A DNA stretch of 64,000 nt. It comes from Marthasterias glacialis. Lineage: Eukaryota; Echinodermata; Asteroidea; Forcipulatida; Asteriidae. Location of the stretch: NCBI GenBank assembly GCA_911728455.2, contig OU452221.1, positions 7,203,047 to 7,267,046 of the forward strand, given 5' to 3'. Position 1 is the stretch's first letter, and each line of letters starts with the position of its first letter. The translations under genes were made by a program, and so were the position numbers. Below, one piece after another: positions 31,243 to 43,229 of the stretch. A model generated the notes under the pieces. The model saw nothing but the letters and a program-made list of their open reading frames with translations. It did no database searches and had not been told where the DNA came from.

Positions 31243-32929
31243 TTGATAGGAGAATACGGCTAAGAACTCTAGACCTTTAACTAAACTGCAAAAACAAAAT
31301 CACTTAAAGTGGTGAAGCATAAAGCTTCAGTTCTCATCGTGGATGTGATCAGATAAAACAAATTACAACAAGGAATATTTGCTAAACTAGCTAAATATTA
31401 CTCGGCGACGAGAAGCATCAAGCTTCAATTCTCGTTGTTGATCTTGATAAGAGTCTACGGCTAAGAACTGGCCCTTTAACTAAACCGCAAAAAAACCAAT
31501 ATCACTTAAAGTGATGAAGCATCAAGCTTCAGTTCTCATCGTACATGTTGATAAGATAATACAGATTACATCAAGGTCTATTGCTAAACTAGCCAAATAT
31601 TACTTGGCGTCAAGAAGCATCAAGCTTCAATTCTCGTCCTTGATCTTGATGGGAGAATACGGTTAAGAACTGGGCCTTTAACTAAACTGCGAAAAATATC
31701 ATTTAAGGTGATGAAGCATCAAGCTTCAGTTCTCATCGTAGATTTTGATAAGATAATACAGATTACAACAAGGTATATTGCTAAACTAGCTTAATATTAT
31801 TCGGCGTCAAGAAGCATCAAGCTTCAATTCTCGTCGTTGATCTTGATAGGAGAATACAGCTTAGAACTGGGCCTTTAACTAAACTGCGAAAAATTTCACT
31901 TAAGGTGATGAAGCATCAAGCTTCAGTTCTCATCGTAGACGTTGATAAGATAATACATATTACAACAAGGTCTATTGCTAAACAAGCTAAATATTTCTCG
32001 GCGTCAAGAAGCATCAAGCTTCAATTCTCGTTGTTGATCTTGATAGAGACTACGGCTAAGAACTGGGCCTTTAACTAAACTGCGAAAAATATCACTTAAG
32101 GTGATGAAGCATCAAGCTTCAGTTCTCATTGTAGATTTTGATAAGATAACACAGATTACAACAAGGTTCACTGCTAAACTAGCTAAATATTATTCGGCGT
32201 CAAGAAGCATCCAGCTTCAATTCTCGTCCTTGATCTTGATGGGAGAATACGGTTAAGAACTCGGCCTTTAACTCAACTGCTAAAAAGTTCACTTAAGGTG
32301 ATGAAGCATCAAGCTTCAGTTCTCGTCGTACATGTTGATTAAATAATACATATTAAATCAAGGGCTATTGCTAAACTAGCTTAATATTACTTGGCGTCAA
32401 GAAGCATCAAGCTTCAATTCTCATCGTTGATATTGATAAGAGACTACGGCTAAGAACTGGCCCTTTAACTAAACCGCAAAAAACAATATCACTTAAAGTG
32501 ATGAAGCATCAAGCTTCAGTTCTCATCGTACATGTTGATAAGATCATACAGATTACATCAAGGCCTATTGCTAAACTAGCCAAATATTACTTGGCGTCAA
32601 GAAGCATCAAGCTTCAATTCTCGTCCTTGATCTTGATGGGAGAATACGGTTAAGAACTGGGCCTTTAACTAAACTGCGAAAAATATCACTTAAGGTGATG
32701 AAGCATCAAGCTTCAGTTCTCATCGTAGATTTTGATCAGATATTACATATTATAACGAAGTCTATTGCTAAACTAGCTAAATATTACTTGGCGTCTGAAG
32801 CATCAATCTTCAATTCTCGTCCTTGATCTTGATGGGAGAATACGGCTAAGAACTGGGCCTTTAACTAAACTGCAAAAAATAAAAGAAAAACACTTAAAGT
32901 GATGAAGCATCAAGCTTCAGTTCTCGTAG

Positions 32930-33370
32930 TTAAGAGCTAATCCAGTGAGGTACTCGTAACGTCAGCTCGTTGCGTCAGCACATGCAGAAGGCCCGTATAA
33001 CAGAAATGATTTGGGGCCGCGGGGGGTCCTCCACCGTGATGTCCGGCCCGGAACTTCCTACTTGACCACTTGCTACGGACGAAATACGGTAACTATTATT
33101 GTGTACTCGATTTTGCCGTTGAAGTTGGGTCAAGGCAGATTGGTTCCAAGCTCCCGACTGACTGCTTTGGATCTTCACTCCCAATCATTTGACTGTTCGT
33201 TGCCTTATGTGCATGTAATGCTGACGTTCGTTGCTGGCGTCCGATCGCAATCCACACCAGTTTAAACTCTTTCAACCTAACTTTTCGAACACTCTATGGA
33301 AAACTGGAGCAGCAAACTTCAATTGATGGCATTTCCTGCAAATAGCTATGAGGACCACATCTAACCTATG
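32930..33370. repeat. Non-satellite insert 6
   Basis: Again 2,128 bp after insert 5, giving two tandem higher-order units of equal length. It has small private changes (CACCGTGATG, TTGCTGGCG). Confidence 0.9.
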
Positions 33371-36300
33371 TTGATAGGAGAATACGGCTAAGAACTCTAG
33401 ACCTTTAACTAAACTGCAAAAACAAAATCACTTAAAGTGGTGAAGCATCAAGCTTCAGTTCTCATCGTGGATGTGATCAGATCAAACAAATTACAACAAG
33501 GTATATTTGCTTAACTAGCTAAATATTACTCGGCGTCAAGAAGCATCAAGCTTCAATTCTCGTTGTTGATCTTGATAAAAGTCTACGGCTAAGAACTGGC
33601 CTTTAACTAAACCGCAAAAAAAACCAATATCACTTAAAGTGATGAAGCATCAAGCTTCAGTTCTCATCGTACATGTTGATAAGATAATACAGATTACATC
33701 AAAATCTATTGCTAAACAAGCCAAATATTACTTGGCGTCAAGAAGCATCAAGCTTCAATTCTCGTCCTTGATCTTGATGGGAGAATACGGCTAAGAACTG
33801 GGCCTTTAACTAAACTGCGAAAAATATCACTTAAGGTGATGAAGCATCAAGCTTCAGTTCTCATCGTAGATTTTGATAAGATAATACAGATTACAACAAG
33901 GTATATTGCTAAACTACCTTAATATTATTCGGCGTCAAGAAGCATCAAGCTTCAATTCTCGTCCTTGATCTTGATAGGAGAATACAGCTAAGAACTGGGC
34001 CTTTAACTAAACTGCGAAAAATTTCACTTAAGGTGATGGAGCATCAAGCTTCAGTTCTCATCGTAGACGTTGATAAGATAATACATATTACAACAAGGCC
34101 TATTGCTAAACGAGCTAAATATTTCTCGGCGTCAAGAAGCATCAAGCTTCAATTCTCGTTGTTGATCTTGATAGAGACTACGGCTAAGAACTGGGCCTTT
34201 AACTAAACTGCGAAAAATATCACTAAAGGTGATGAAGCATCAAGCTTCAGTTCTCATTGTAGATTTTGATAAGATAATACAGATTAAATCAAGGGCTATT
34301 GCTAAACGAGCTAAATATTTCTCGGCGTCAAGAAGCATCAAGCTTCAATTCTCGTTGTTGATCTTGATAAGAGTCTACGGCTAAGAACTGGCCCTTTAAC
34401 TAAACCGCAAAAAAAAACAATATCACTTAAAGTGATGAAGCATCAAGCTTAAGTTCTCATTGTAGATGTTGATAAGATAATACAGATTACATCAAGGTCT
34501 ATTGCTAAACTAGCCAAATATTACTTGGCGTCAAGAAGCATCAAGCTTCAATTCTCGTCCTTGATCTTGATGGGAGAATACGGTTAAGAACTGGGCCTTT
34601 AACTAAACTGCGAAAAATATCAATTAAGGTGATGAAGCATCAGGTTCAGTTCTCATCATAGATTTTGATAAGATAATACAGATAACAACAAGGTATATTG
34701 CTAAACTACCTTAATATTATTCGGCGTCAAGAAGCATCAAGCTTCAATTCTCGTCGTTGATCTTGATAGGAGAATACAGCTAAGAACTGGGCCTTTAACT
34801 AAACTGCAAAAAATTTCACTTAAGGTGATGAAGCATCAAGCTTCAGTTCTCATCGTAGACGTTGATAAGATAATACATATTACAACAAGGTCTATTGCTA
34901 AACGAGCTAAATATTTCTCGGCGTCAAGAAGCATCAAGCTTCAATTCTCGTTGTTGATCTTGATAGAGACTACGGCTAAGAACTGGGCCTTTAACTAAAC
35001 TGCGAAAAATATCACTTAAGGTGATGAAGCATCAAGCTTCAGTTCTCATCGTAGATTTTGATAAGATAATACAGATTACAACAAGGTATATTGCTAATCT
35101 ACCTTAATATTATTCGGCGTCAAGAAGCATCAAGCTTCAATTCTCGTCGTTGATCTTGATAGGAGAATACAGCTAAGAACTGGGCCTTTAACTAAACTGC
35201 GAAAAATTTCACTTAAGGTGATGAAGCATCAAGCTTCAGTTCTTGTCGTACATGTTGATTAAATAATACATATTAAATCAAGAGCTATTGCTAAACTAGC
35301 TTAATATTACTTGGCGTCAGGAAGCATCAAGCTTCAATTCTCATCGTTGATATTGATAAGAGACTACGGCTAAGAACTGGCCCTTTAACTAAACCGCAAA
35401 AAAAAACAATATCACTTAAAGTGATGAAGCATCAAGCTTCAGTTCTCATCTTACATGTTGATAAGATAATACAGATTACATCAAGGTCTATTGCTAAACT
35501 AGCCAAATATTACTTGGCGTCAAGAAGCATCAAGCTTCAATTCTCGTCCTTGATCTTGATGGGAGAATACGGTTAAGAACTGGGCCTTTAACTAAACTGC
35601 GAAAAATATCACTTAAGGTGATGAAGCATCAAGCTTCAGTTCTCATCGTAGATTTTGATAAGATAATACAAATTACAACAAGGTATATTGCTAAACTACC
35701 TTAATATTATTCGGCGTCAAGAAGCGTCAAGCTTCAATTCTCGTCGTTGATCTTGATAGGAGAATACAGCTAAGAACTGGGCCTTTAACTAAACTGCGAA
35801 AAATTTCACTTAAGGTGATAAGGCATCAAGCTTCAGTTCTCATCGTAGACGTTGATAAGATAATACATATTACAATAAGGTCTATTGCTAAACGAGCTAA
35901 ATATTTCTCGGCGTCAAGAAGCATCAAGCTTCAATTCTCGTCCTTGATCTTGATAGGAGAATACAGCTAAGAACTGGGCCTCTAACTAAACTGCGAAAAA
36001 TTTCACTTAAGGTGATGAAGCATCAAGCTTCAGTTCTCATCGTAGACGTTGATAAGATAATACATATTACAACATGGTCTATTGCTGAACGAGCTAAATA
36101 TTTCTCGGCGTCAAGAAGCATCAAGCTTCAATTCTCGTTGTTATTCTCGTTAAGAGACTACGGTTAAGAACTGTGCCTTTAACTAAACTGCGAAAATTAT
36201 CACTTAAGGTGATGAAGCATCAAGCTTAAGTTCTCATTGTAGATTTTGATAAGATAATACAGATTACAACAAGGTACATTGCAAAACTAGATAAATATTA

Positions 36301-36444
36301 TTCGGCGTCAAGAAGCATCAAGCTTCAATTCTCGTCCTTGATCTTGAGAGCAGAATACGGCTAAGAACTGGGCCTTTAACTAAACTGCAAAAAATAAAAC
36401 AATATCACTTAAAGTGATGAAGCATCAAGCTTCAGTTCTCGTAG

Positions 36445-36927
36445 TCAAGAGCTAATCCAGTGAGGTACTCGTAACGTCAGCTCGTTGCGTCAGCACATGC
36501 AGAAGGCCCGTATAACAGAAATGATTTGGGGCCGCGGGGGGTCCTCCACCCTGATGTCCGGCCCGGAACTTCCTACTTGACCACTTGCTACGGACGAAAT
36601 ACGGTAACTATTATTGTGTACTCGATTTTGCCGTTGAAGTTGGGTCAAGGCAGATTGGTTCCAAGCTCCCGACTGACTGTTTTGGATCTTCACTCCCAAT
36701 CATTTGACTGTTCGTTGCCTTATGTGCATGTAATGCTGACGTTCGTTGCCGGCGTCCGATCGCAATCCACACCAGTTTAAACTCTTTCAACCTAACTTTT
36801 CGAACACTCGGACATTTTCACAAAAGCCTGCGGCTCACCTACGAAAACAACTATGGAAAACTGGAGCAGCAAACTTCAATTGATGGCATTTCCTGCAAAT
36901 AGCTATGAGGACCACATCTAACCTATG
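36445..36927. repeat. Non-satellite insert 7, long form
   Basis: 483 bp. It carries about 42 extra bases after CGAACACTC, beginning GGACATTTTCACAAAAGCC, which inserts 1-6 lack. It also starts TCAAGAGC rather than TTAAGAGC. Confidence 0.9.
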
Positions 36928-39900
36928 TTGATAGGAGAATACGGCTAAGAACTCTAGACCTTTAACTAAACTGCAAAAACAAAATCACTTAAAGTGGTGA
37001 AGCATCAAGCTTCAGTTCTCATCGTAGATGTTGATAAGATAAAACAAATTACAACAAGGTATATTTGCTAAACTAGCTAAATATTACTCGGCGACGAGAA
37101 ACATCAAGCTTCAGTTCAAGTCCTTGATCTTGATAGGAGAATACAGCTAAGAACTGGCCCTTTAACTAAACTGCAAAAAAACAATATCACTTAAAGTGAT
37201 GAAGCATCAAGCTTCAGTTCTCGCCGTAGATGTTGGTAAGATAATACATATTAAATCAAGGGCTATTGCTAAACTAGCTAAATATTTCTCGGCGTCAAGA
37301 AGCATCAAGCTTCAATTCTCATCGTTGATATTGATAAGAGACTACGGCTAAGAACTGGCCCTTTAACTAAACCGCAAAAAACAATATCACTTAAAGTGAT
37401 GAAGCATCAAGCTTCAGTTCTCATCGTAGATGTTGATCAGATAATACAGATTACATCAAGGCCTATTGCTAAACAAGCTAAATAATACTCAGCGTCAAGA
37501 AGCATCAAGCTTCAAATTTCGTTGTTGATCTTGACATAAGACTACGGCAAAGAACTGGGCCTTTAACTAAACTGCAAAAAATATCACTCCAAGTTATGAA
37601 GCATCAAGCTTCAGTTTTCATCGTAGATGTTGATATTAAGATAATACGATTTGCATCAAGGCCTAATGCTAAACTAAGTAAATATTACTTGGCGTCAGAA
37701 GCATCCAGCTTCAATTCTCGTCCTTGATCTTGATAGGAGAATACGGTTAAGAACTTGGCCTTTAACTAAACTGCTCAAAAATTCACTTAAGGTGATGAAG
37801 CATCAAGCTTCAGTTCTCGTCGTAGATGTTGATAAAATAATACATATTAAATCAAGGGCTATTGCTAAACTAGCTAAATATTACTTGGCGTCAAGAAGCA
37901 GCAAGCTTCAATTCTCATCGTTGATATTGATAAGAGACTACGGCTAAGAACTGGCCCTTTAACTACACCGCAAAAAAACAATATCACTTAAAGTGATGAA
38001 GCATCAAGCTTCAGTTCTCATCGTACATGTTGATAAGATAATACAGATTACATCAAGGCCTATTGCTAAAATAGCAAAATATTACTTGGCGTCAAGAAGC
38101 ATCAAGCTTCAATTCTCGTCCTTGATCTTGATGGGAGAATACGGCTAAGAACTCGGCCTTTAACTAAACTGCGAAAAATATCACTTAAGGTGATGAAGCA
38201 TCAAGCTTCAGTTCTCATCGTAGATTTTGATAATATAATACAGAATACAACAAGGTATATTGCTAAACTAGCTTAATATTATTCGGCGTCAAGAAGCATC
38301 AAGCTTCAATTCTCGTCCTTGATCTTGATAGGAGAATACTGCTAAGAACTGGGCTTTTAACTAAACTGCGAAAAATTTCACTTAAGGTGATGAAGCATCA
38401 AGCTTCAGTCCTCATCGTAGACGTTGATAAGATAATACATATTACAACAAGTTATATTGCTAAACTAGCTAAATATTATTCGGCGACAAGAAGCATCAAG
38501 CTTCAATTCTCGTCCTTGATCTTGATGGGAGAATACGGTTAAGAACTGGGCCTTTAACTAAACTGCGAAAAATATCACTTAAGGTGATGAAGCATCAAGT
38601 TTCAGTTCTCATTGTAGATTTTGATAAGATAATACAGATTACAACAAGGTATATTGCAAAACTAGATAAATATTATTCGGCGTCAAGAAGCATCCAGCTT
38701 CAATTCTCGTCCTTGATCTTGATGGGAGAATACGGTTAAGAACTCGGCCTTTAACTAAACTGCTAAAAAATTCACTTAAGGTTATGAAGCATCAAGCTTC
38801 AGTTCTCGTCGTAGATGTTGATAAAATTAAAATAATACATATTAAATCAAGGGCTATTGCTAAACTAGCTTAATATTACTTGGCGTCAAGAAGCATCAAG
38901 CTTCAATTCTCATCGTTGATATTGATAAGAGACTACGGCTAAGAACTGGCCCTTTAACTACACCGCAAAAAAACAATATCACTTAAAGTGATGAAGCATC
39001 AAGCTTCAGTTCTCATCGTACATGTTGATAAGATAATACAGATTACATCAAGGCCTATTGCTAAACTAGCCAAATATTACTTGGCGTCAAAAATCATCAA
39101 GCTTCAGTTCTCGTCCTTGATCTTGATAGGAGAATACAGCTAAGAACTGGGCCTTTAACTAAACTGCGAAAAATATCACTTAAGGTGATGAAGCATCAAG
39201 CTTCAGTTCTCATCGTAGATTTTGATAAGATAATACAAATTACAACAAGGTATATTGTTAAACTAGCTTAATATTATTCGGCGTCAAGAAGCATCAAGCT
39301 TCAATTCTCGTCCTTGATCTTGATTGGAGAATACGGTTAAGAAGTTGGCCTTTAACTAAACTGCGAAAAATATCACTTAAGGTGATGAAGCATCAATCTT
39401 CAGTTCTCATTGTAAATGTTGATAAGATAATACAGATTACAACAAGGTATATTGCTAAACTAGCTAAATATTATTCGGTGTCAAGAAGCATCCAGCTTCA
39501 ATTCTCGTCCTTGATCTTGATGAGAGAATACGGTTAAGAACTCGGCCTTTAACTAAACTGCTCAAAAATTCACTTAAGGTGATGAAGCATCAAGCTTCAG
39601 TTCTCGTCGTAGATGTTGATAAAATAATACATATTAAATCAAGGGCTATTGCTAAACTAGCTAAATATTACTTGGCGTCAAGAAGCAGCAAGCTTCAATT
39701 CTCATCGTTGATATTGATAAGAGATTACGGCTAAGAACTGGCCCTTTAACTAAACCGCAAAAAAACAGTATCACTTAAAGTGATGAAGCATCAAGCTTCA
39801 GTTCTCATCGTACATGTTGATAAGATAATACAGATTACAACAAGGCCTATTGCTAAAATAGCCAAATATAACTTGGCGTCAAGAAGCATCAAGCTTCAAT

Positions 39901-40606
39901 TCTCGTCCTTGATCTTGATGGGAGAATACGGTTAAGAACTCGGCCTTTAACTAAACTGCGAAAAATATCACTTAAGGTGATGAAGCATCAAGCTTCAGTT
40001 CTCATCGTACATTTTGATAAGATAATACAGATTACAACAAGGTATATTGCTAAACTAGCTTAATATTATTCGGCGTCAAGAAGCATCAAGCTTCAATTCT
40101 CGTCCTTGATCTTGATAGGAGAATACTGCTAAGAACTGGGCCTCTAACTAAACTGCGAAAAATTTCACTTAAGGTGATGAAGCATCAAGCTTCAGTTCTC
40201 ATCGTAGACGTTGATAAGATAATACATATTACAACATGGTCTATTGCTAAACGAGCTAAATATTTCTCGGCGTCAAGAAGCATCAAGCTTCAATTCTCGT
40301 TGTTATTCTCGTTAAGAGACTACGGCTAAGAACTGTGCCTTTAACTAAACTGCGAAAATTATCACTTAAGGTGATGAAGCATCAAGCTTAAGTTCTCATT
40401 GTAGATTTTGATAAGATAATACAGATTACAACAAGGTATATTGCAAAACTAGATAAATATTATTCGGCGTCAAGAAGCATCAAGCTTCAATTCTCGTCCT
40501 TGATCTTGAGAGCAGAATACGGCTAAGAACTGGGCCTTTAACTAAACTGCAAAAAATAAAATAATATCACTTAAAGTGATGAAGCATCAAGCTTCAGTTC
40601 TCGTAG

Positions 40607-41089
40607 TCAAGAGCTAATCCAGTGAGGTACTCGTAACGTCAGCTCGTTGCGTCAGCACATGCAGAAGGCCCGTATAACAGAAATGATTTGGGGCCGCGGG
40701 GGGTCCTCCACCCTGATGTCCGGCCCGGAACTTCCTACTTGACCACTTGCTACGGACGAAATACGGTAACTATTATTGTGTAATCGATTTTGCCGTTGAA
40801 GTTGGGTCAAGGCAGATTGGTTCCAAGCTCCCGACTGACTGTTTTGGATCTTCACTCCCAATCATTTGACTGTTCGTTGCCTTATGTGCATGTAATGCTG
40901 ACGTTCGTTGCCGGCGTCCGATCGCAATCCACACCAGTTTAAACTCTTTCAACCTAACTTTTCGAACACTCGGACATTTTCACAAAAGCCTGCGGCTCAC
41001 CTACGAAAACAACTATGGAAAACTGGAGCAGCAAACTTCAATTGATGGCATTTCCTGCAAATAGCTATGAGGACCACATCTAACCTATG
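40607..41089. repeat. Non-satellite insert 8, long form
   Basis: 483 bp, sharing the 42-base extra segment and TCAAGAGC with insert 7, 4,162 bp away. The plus-strand frame found in the other copies is broken here by a stop codon (TGTAATCG for TGTACTCG), which argues that it is not under protein constraint. Confidence 0.9.
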
Positions 41090-41850
41090 TTGATAGGAGA
41101 ATACGGCTAAGAACCCTAGACCTTTAACTAAACTGCAAAAACAAAATCACTTCAATTGGTGAAGCATCAAGCTTCAGTTCTCATCGTAGATGTTGATAAG
41201 ATAATTTAAATTACAACAAGGTATATTTGCTTAACTGGCTAAATGTTACTCGGCGACAAGAAACATCAAGCTTCAGTTCTCGTCCTTGATCTTGGTAGGA
41301 GAATACAGCTAAGAACTGGGCCTTTAACTAAACTGCAAAAAAACAATATCACTTAAAGTGAAGAAGCATGAAGCTTCAGTTCTCATCGTAGATGTTGATT
41401 AGATAATACAGATTACATCAAGGCCTATTGCTAAACTAGCTAAATAATACTCGGCGTCAAGAAGCATCAAGCTTCAATTCTCGTCCTTGATCTTAATGGG
41501 AGAATACGGTTAAGAACTGGGCCTTTAACTAAACTGCAAAAAATATATATTTATATATATCACTTAAGGTGATGAAGCATCAAGCTTCAGTTCTCATCGT
41601 AGATGTTGATAAGATAATACGATTTACATCGAGGTCTATTGCTAAACTAGCTAAATATTACTTGCCGTCAAGAAGCATCAAGCTTCAATTATCGTCCTTG
41701 ATCTTGATGGGAGAATACGGATAAGAACTGGGCCTTTCAGCAAGTGATGAAGCATTAAGCTTTACTGTTCGACCTTAAGCTAAATTACCACAATATAACT
41801 CGGCGTCAAGGAGCCTCAATCTTTAATTTTCTTGTAAAGCTTGAGATAAT

Positions 41851-42042
41851 CACATACACACCATCTGACTATTCTCAAACCATTAGTTAGGTCAATATAC
41901 ACGTATCACTGAAAAACTAATGATCTTAACACAGTCCTATTATCAAAACCAGCAACTAAATATGAAGCTTGTCATTTGAGATGGATTCTTACCGTTACTT
42001 CAGACGAATAAATCAGGAATGTCCGTTTGGAAACAGAGAGGC
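41851..42042. other. Right edge of satellite, plain sequence
   Basis: Decayed satellite gives way to unique AT-rich DNA after CTTGTAAAGCTTGAG. There is no sharp element boundary like that on the left edge. Confidence 0.4.
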
Positions 42043-42158
42043 CTAGCTGTTTTTACGCCGAGATTTCTTGCCAAGTTTCCCGCGGATCGTAGCGGCACGC
42101 CGGGTCTTGTGTGTCATCGCAGCCCCCGAAATTCTGAACCCCTGGTCTCTTGTAACGT
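42043..42158 (-). CDS. Candidate terminal exon, basic C-terminus
   Basis: On the minus strand a pyrimidine-rich tract ends in AACACCCAG. An open stretch follows that reads VTRDQGFRISGAAMTHKTRR then AATIRGKLGKKSRRKNS and TAG. The CpG-rich DNA contrasts with its AT-rich flanks. The Lys/Arg-rich end resembles nuclear or nucleolar proteins, but I do not recognise it, and upstream exons were not found. Two plus-strand frames (42,019 and 42,068) overlap it, so the strand is not certain. Confidence 0.35.
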
Positions 42159-42688
42159 CTGGGTGTTGGACACCGGTAAACAACAAGAGAAGATTGGAGA
42201 ATACAATGTCTGGGCATGAATCCTTTCAATTAGAGACTGACACCGTCTAAGTGCGGTGATTTAAAACTACTTTGAATAATAAAAGACAGATACACTGGGC
42301 GTTGTCTGTTTCATGTTGGCTTTATTGTTCTCAACATCAAATGCATTGTGCATTGTAAAACCCGTAGTTTAAAACACAAATTTCGACCGGTTTGTTAACA
42401 AGAGCTGCAGAAACTTTAGTTTGTGGCTTAAAAAAATATAACCCTCAATGACAATCTTTGAATAAATTAAATTAAAAAGAGAGGGTTGCACAAAATAAAT
42501 ATTCTAAAAACTACTGTGGAATCAATTGGGTCTACTTGACTTAAGTCATGCTCCCAACTTGAGATACCCCCTTATAGGGTATCCCAACTACAGTTTGGAT
42601 TACCCCAACTGCAGTTGGACAGGCCTAGCTATAGTTGGGGTGATTATTTGGGATGAAACGCACATACCAGTATGTTAGCATAAACGTT
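42159..42688. other. Intergenic with AACTGCAGTTGG-type repeats
   Basis: Positions 42,545-42,640 contain several short inverted phrases (ATACCCCCTTATAGGGTAT, CCCCAACTGCAGTTGG, CTAGCTATAG). The rest is AT-rich with no signal. Confidence 0.4.
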
Positions 42689-43060
42689 TAATAAAGCCTG
42701 TCGGGACCGGGGTGAACAATGTGCCCCCAACCATGTTTTAGCGCGTAACTCTTTAACGCTAAATCCGATCAATACCACACTTTCTGACTCTCCCGAATAA
42801 TTTCTTGTATAATATCGTTTAAAATGAAATGTATTCAAGGTAAGCTGTTTCCATGGCAACCACTCGTTTGACTTTGGGTCACACATTGTTAACGTTTTTG
42901 CGAATTATTTCTTTTTAAACATTAACTTTCCACTTGTTTTGATGTTTTCCCCAACAGTAATTATGTTTCGTATGGAAGTGGGTAATGAAATGTACGAATT
43001 CAAAATGGCCGCCATATCCTGCGGCCATCTTGATTTTAGTGTGTTCAACTTTTGTTGAGG
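42689..43060. mobile_element. Relative of the piggyBac-like MITE, inverted
   Basis: From TTAATAAAGCCTGTCGGGAC the sequence matches the reverse complement of the right end of the 12,014 element: GGACCGGGG, then ACAATGTGCCCCC, TAACTCTTTAACGCTAAATC (TAACTTTTAAACGCTACATT in the other), CATGGCAACC, and the palindrome AAATGGCCGCCATATCCTGC. It is more diverged, and its other terminus was not found. Confidence 0.65.
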
Positions 43061-43074
43061 GGAGACAAATTATT

Positions 43075-43076
43075 TC

Positions 43077-43106
<30 letters not shown>
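43075..43106. repeat. Poly-T tract
   Basis: An almost pure T run of about 27 bases after ATTTCGA, inside the repeat block next to the MITE relative. Confidence 0.9.
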
Positions 43107-43107
<1 letters not shown>

Positions 43108-43229
43108 TGGAATACTATATCTTTAACATAGGCTAGTTTCTATTTTATCACACCAAGAAACACAGTAGATTTCTATTTCCTGTAGCCATCTTGGATTTAG
43201 TATTTAGAACCTATATGCCAAGAGGGTAC

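Larger units (their letters stand above)
28674..32929. repeat. Pair of 2,128 bp higher-order units
   Basis: Inserts 4, 5 and 6 are spaced by exactly 2,128 bp. Each unit holds one insert plus about 17 half-units in matching order, with small indels that balance out (for example poly-A length after AAACCGC). This is the clearest higher-order repeat in the array. Confidence 0.85.
36445..41089. repeat. 4,162 bp higher-order unit with long-form inserts
   Basis: The sequence before inserts 7 and 8 shares rare phrases (TTGTTATTCTCGTTAAGAG at about 36,138 and 40,300; TTGAGAGCAGAATACGG), and both inserts are long-form. The unit of 4,162 bp is therefore duplicated in tandem, with a partly diverged interior. 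Confidence 0.75.
14226..41850. repeat. Satellite array, about 198 bp dimeric repeat
   Basis: About 120 tandem copies of a dimer of about 195-207 bp. Each dimer has an A half (GAAGCATCAAGCTTCAGTTC...) and a B half (GAAGCATCAAGCTTCAATTC...). Successive A boxes at 22,621, 22,819, 23,014, 23,211 and 23,411 are 195-200 bp apart, and the B box at 22,719 lies midway. A and B align along most of their 99 bp (shared TTCTC, TTGATA, CTAAACT), so the dimer arose from a 99 bp unit. Each half opens with GAAGC-ATCAA-GCTTC, a 5 bp stem, and many dimers end in the palindrome ATCACTT-A-AAGTGAT. The last units (after 41,740) are decayed. No protein-coding potential was seen. A centromeric or pericentromeric role is possible but not shown. 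Confidence 0.97.

Noticed and set aside
21742-41000. Conserved 84-codon plus and 69-codon minus open frames in the inserts as genes
   Set aside because: They overlap each other antisense, recur only because the inserts are near-identical copies, show no recognisable motif, and the plus frame carries a stop codon in the last copy.
14226-41850. CRISPR-like array (regular short repeat with about 80 bp between)
   Set aside because: The sequence between boxes is itself repeated and homologous from unit to unit, not unique spacers, and the context is eukaryotic.
43000-43100. Promoter region suggested by GGCCGCCAT motifs
   Set aside because: The phrase belongs to the MITE palindrome also present at 12,589-12,617.
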